This document shows, in pieces, positions 12,130 through 14,001 of a DNA stretch of 14,001 bases (within the stretch, counting starts at the first letter, position 1; each line of letters starts with the position of its first letter). The notes beneath the pieces were generated by a model, which saw nothing but the letters and a program-made list of their open reading frames with translations, was not told the DNA's origin and did no database searches. The stretch spans positions 1 through 14,001 of the forward strand of contig CAYVIZ010000030.1 in NCBI GenBank assembly GCA_964451715.1, read 5' to 3'. The position numbers and the translations under genes are program-made. This DNA comes from Tiamatella sp964451715. Its GTDB lineage: Archaea; Thermoproteota; Thermoprotei_A; Sulfolobales; Acidilobaceae.

Positions 12130-14001
12130 TTATCTTCTACCTGCTCTCCCGACTAGATAACCTGATGCGAACACGATTATCACGGCCACAAATACGGCTA
12201 TTGGGGCCAGGTTGCCTGTTCCCTCCTCTATGCTCGTCGTCTGAATATTGCTTGTATTCCCTGTAGTGGTGGTTGTATGTTCTTGCTGTGTAGTGCTATT
12301 ACTTGTGTTGACCGGGCTAGTGTGGGGAGTGGTTGTATTTACTGGTTTCGCGTATTCGGGTCCTAGACCAGTTAGTAGCGTGTATAGTTCAATGTATAGT
12401 GTCGCCTTCTCCATTAACATGTACGAGTAAGAGGTCTCGTTGTCCTTGAGCAGGGATCGGGCTATCTTATAAAGTGTGTAAGACGCGAATGGCACAGTGT
12501 TCCTCGCAGCATAGAATGCCAGCGTGGAATTCATCTCCTCCTCTAGAGGCGTCAAGTATACCTCTCCCTTGAGGCCGAACATATCTATGAACGCCATTGT
12601 AGAATACTCTATTGAGAGCATGGAGTAGGAGAGCGAGCTGAAGTATTCTCCCTCGTCTAGTCTTTTCGTTGCATTACTGAAGTAAGCCAGCGCCTTCTCC
12701 AACGAGTCAGGCTTCACCCCCAGCTCGTCTGCGAGGCTCACCGCGTATCCCTGCATGCTTCTAGCAGTCTCGAGTTCTTCTAATGCAACACGCTTCAAAC
12801 TATTTGAACTATAAACCCTGCTTTCATCTGGCCAGTTTCTATAGTAGCCTCCTAGCTTATTGTACAGAGTTCTTGCAAGCAAGGCCTTCCATTCCGAGTC
12901 AACTAGTTGGAGCAAAGGCCTGACGTCTACAGTACCAAACAGTGATACTGGTAATGTATACCTGTTATTATCCTCTGTCAGGGCTGAGACGGCTGAATGG
13001 AATAATTCAAGTGAATCATCGGCAAGGGATGTTATATAAACCGCTAGCTCCACCTGACGAGGAGATAGACTCCCTTCTCTCATAGCGGATATAGTTGTTC
13101 TAGTCTCGTTTATTAGCTCGTATATGCTTGATACCATGCCTGTTACATCCCAATGGTTGAGCGATGCATTCATCACCTGAACCGCCTTCTCCAGAGTCGC
13201 GTCGGCCTCTACTAAGAGGTACATCCTATAAGGCTCAGGCTTGCTCAGGGATTTTCTGTAGTCGTCCTCTGCTTTTTCATGGAGTTTGGATGCATAGTTG
13301 AGAACGTTTTTAGATACCTGTTCAGCTAGTGATGTATAGCTCTGGTTTAAATTGTCATACTCTGACTCGAGGAAGGCAGATACATTATCGTAGACAGAGA
13401 TGAATAAGCCGGGATCGTTGAAACTGTTATAGCCTAGTCGTATACCTGTTAGATAGTAGAATACATCCCTGATACTAGCTGCCTCATAAACCGTTACACC
13501 TAGCTTCCTGCCTAGATCAACAAGGTCAACAGTGCGTTTCTCTGTTTTATAGATGATAAAACCGAAGGGGAGCCTCTCTTCTTTGTATACTATGTAAGTA
13601 TAAACCCTCTGGCCGGCAGGGATCACGAAGACCTTGTCCTTGGTGGCAACGGCTTCTAACTTACCCTTCAACCCGCCTACAGGACCCACTGTCCCGTCAG
13701 GGTTTATCATTCCCGTTACAACGGTATCGTTTCTCACCGAGGCATTGATCAGGCATGCTAGTGTCAGGGCCGTCATTGCGGCCGACGCGCTTGGACCTCC
13801 TATTATCAGGCTATCCGACTCCATTTCATAGAAGTAATCGTAGCTCCAGAAATTCCTGCCTGCCAGCCTCGAAGCGACCATAGCGGCTATACGCGCTGCT
13901 GCCTGTGTGTCAAGCATTGTAAGCGGGTTGGTTGAAACATAAACCTTACCTGTCCCCGGATAGGCCACTCTTACCACGAGTCTACTCAGAACTCCCTGCT
14001 C
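12130..14001 (-). CDS. Membrane-anchored Lon-type (S16) serine peptidase lacking AAA+, N-terminus outside window
   Basis: The frame is open to the window edge, with EQGVLSRL preceding the GTG at 13977, so the true start and probably a signal peptide lie beyond 14001. Counting from 13977: the S16 proteolytic domain at about 1-125 has catalytic S63 in GGPSASAA and K104 in GPVGGLKGKLEAV, 41 apart as in the Lon dyad. There is no Walker motif. Residues 170-530 are helical, coiled-coil-like and of unknown function, with scattered N-glycosylation sequons. A Thr/Ser-rich linker (about 537-580) leads to one membrane segment, APIAVFVAVIIVFASGYLVG, and a basic end AGRR. Topology is thus outside, anchor, short cytoplasmic tail. 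Fits COG1750-type archaeal S16 proteins; the substrate is unknown. Cotranscribed with the reductase gene. Confidence 0.88.
   Translation of the reverse strand, partial: EQGVLSRLVVRVAYPGTGKVYVSTNPLTMLDTQAAARIAAMVASRLAGRNFWSYDYFYEMESDSLIIGGPSASAAMTALTLACLINASVRNDTVVTGMINPDGTVGPVGGLKGKLEAVATKDKVFVIPAGQRVYTYIVYKEERLPFGFIIYKTEKRTVDLVDLGRKLGVTVYEAASIRDVFYYLTGIRLGYNSFNDPGLFISVYDNVSAFLESEYDNLNQSYTSLAEQVSKNVLNYASKLHEKAEDDYRKSLSKPEPYRMYLLVEADATLEKAVQVMNASLNHWDVTGMVSSIYELINETRTTISAMREGSLSPRQVELAVYITSLADDSLELFHSAVSALTEDNNRYTLPVSLFGTVDVRPLLQLVDSEWKALLARTLYNKLGGYYRNWPDESRVYSSNSLKRVALEELETARSMQGYAVSLADELGVKPDSLEKALAYFSNATKRLDEGEYFSSLSYSMLSIEYSTMAFIDMFGLKGEVYLTPLEEEMNSTLAFYAARNTVPFASYTLYKIARSLLKDNETSYSYMLMEKATLYIELYTLLTGLGPEYAKPVNTTTPHTSPVNTSNSTTQQEHTTTTTGNTSNIQTTSIEEGTGNLAPIAVFVAVIIVFASGYLVGRAGRR

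Overview
The window reads as a chromosomal segment of a hyperthermophilic crenarchaeon (Thermoproteota). A Desulfurococcales-like lineage is my best guess, from gene content rather than from any marker search. The evidence is archaeal-type TrpRS, diphthine synthase, a geranylgeranyl reductase-family flavoprotein of the lipid pathway, Ogg2-type 8-oxoguanine glycosylase, an ECF transporter with a fused double ATPase, an Asp-ligated small ferredoxin, frequent ATA and AGG codons, many GTG and TTG starts, TATA boxes about 25 bases upstream of starts, and dense overlapping genes. Base composition is about half G+C. There are no tRNA or rRNA genes, CRISPR arrays, transposases or other signs of recent transfer.

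Layout from left to right. Minus strand: dphB followed by trpS (runs off the left edge), with a possible C/D box guide RNA in the dphB leader region. Plus strand: a small unrecognised single-pass membrane protein (1704-2006). Minus strand, read from 7109 down to 2001: a threonine-synthase-like protein with a C-terminal winged helix, then a tight five-gene operon of ECF transporter S, A and T components, a COG4900-type metallopeptidase and an unrecognised 226-residue protein. Plus strand: kptA (tRNA 2'-phosphotransferase) and cysS. Minus strand: HIT protein and ferredoxin, each apparently with its own promoter. Plus strand: ogg2. Minus strand: a membrane-anchored Lon-type (S16) peptidase without an ATPase (runs off the right edge), followed by a geranylgeranyl reductase-family gene.

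Most genes are translation, tRNA-maintenance and cofactor housekeeping. The unusual part is 2001-7250. The threonine-synthase-like protein has arginine at the position of the PLP Schiff-base lysine and carries a PadR-like winged helix. It is preceded by a GC-rich nested inverted repeat that overlaps its putative TATA box, and it lies directly upstream of a vitamin-type ECF transporter operon. I propose, as inference only, a ligand-sensing transcription factor made from a dead PLP enzyme, analogous in design to bacterial MocR/PdxR but built on a different PLP fold. Such a protein could control itself and the transporter operon.

Other points of interest: both ATPase halves of the ECF ATPase lack the Q-loop glutamine; two convergent gene pairs overlap at their 3' ends; and a compact hairpin with T-rich flanks appears to terminate cysS and ferredoxin from opposite sides.
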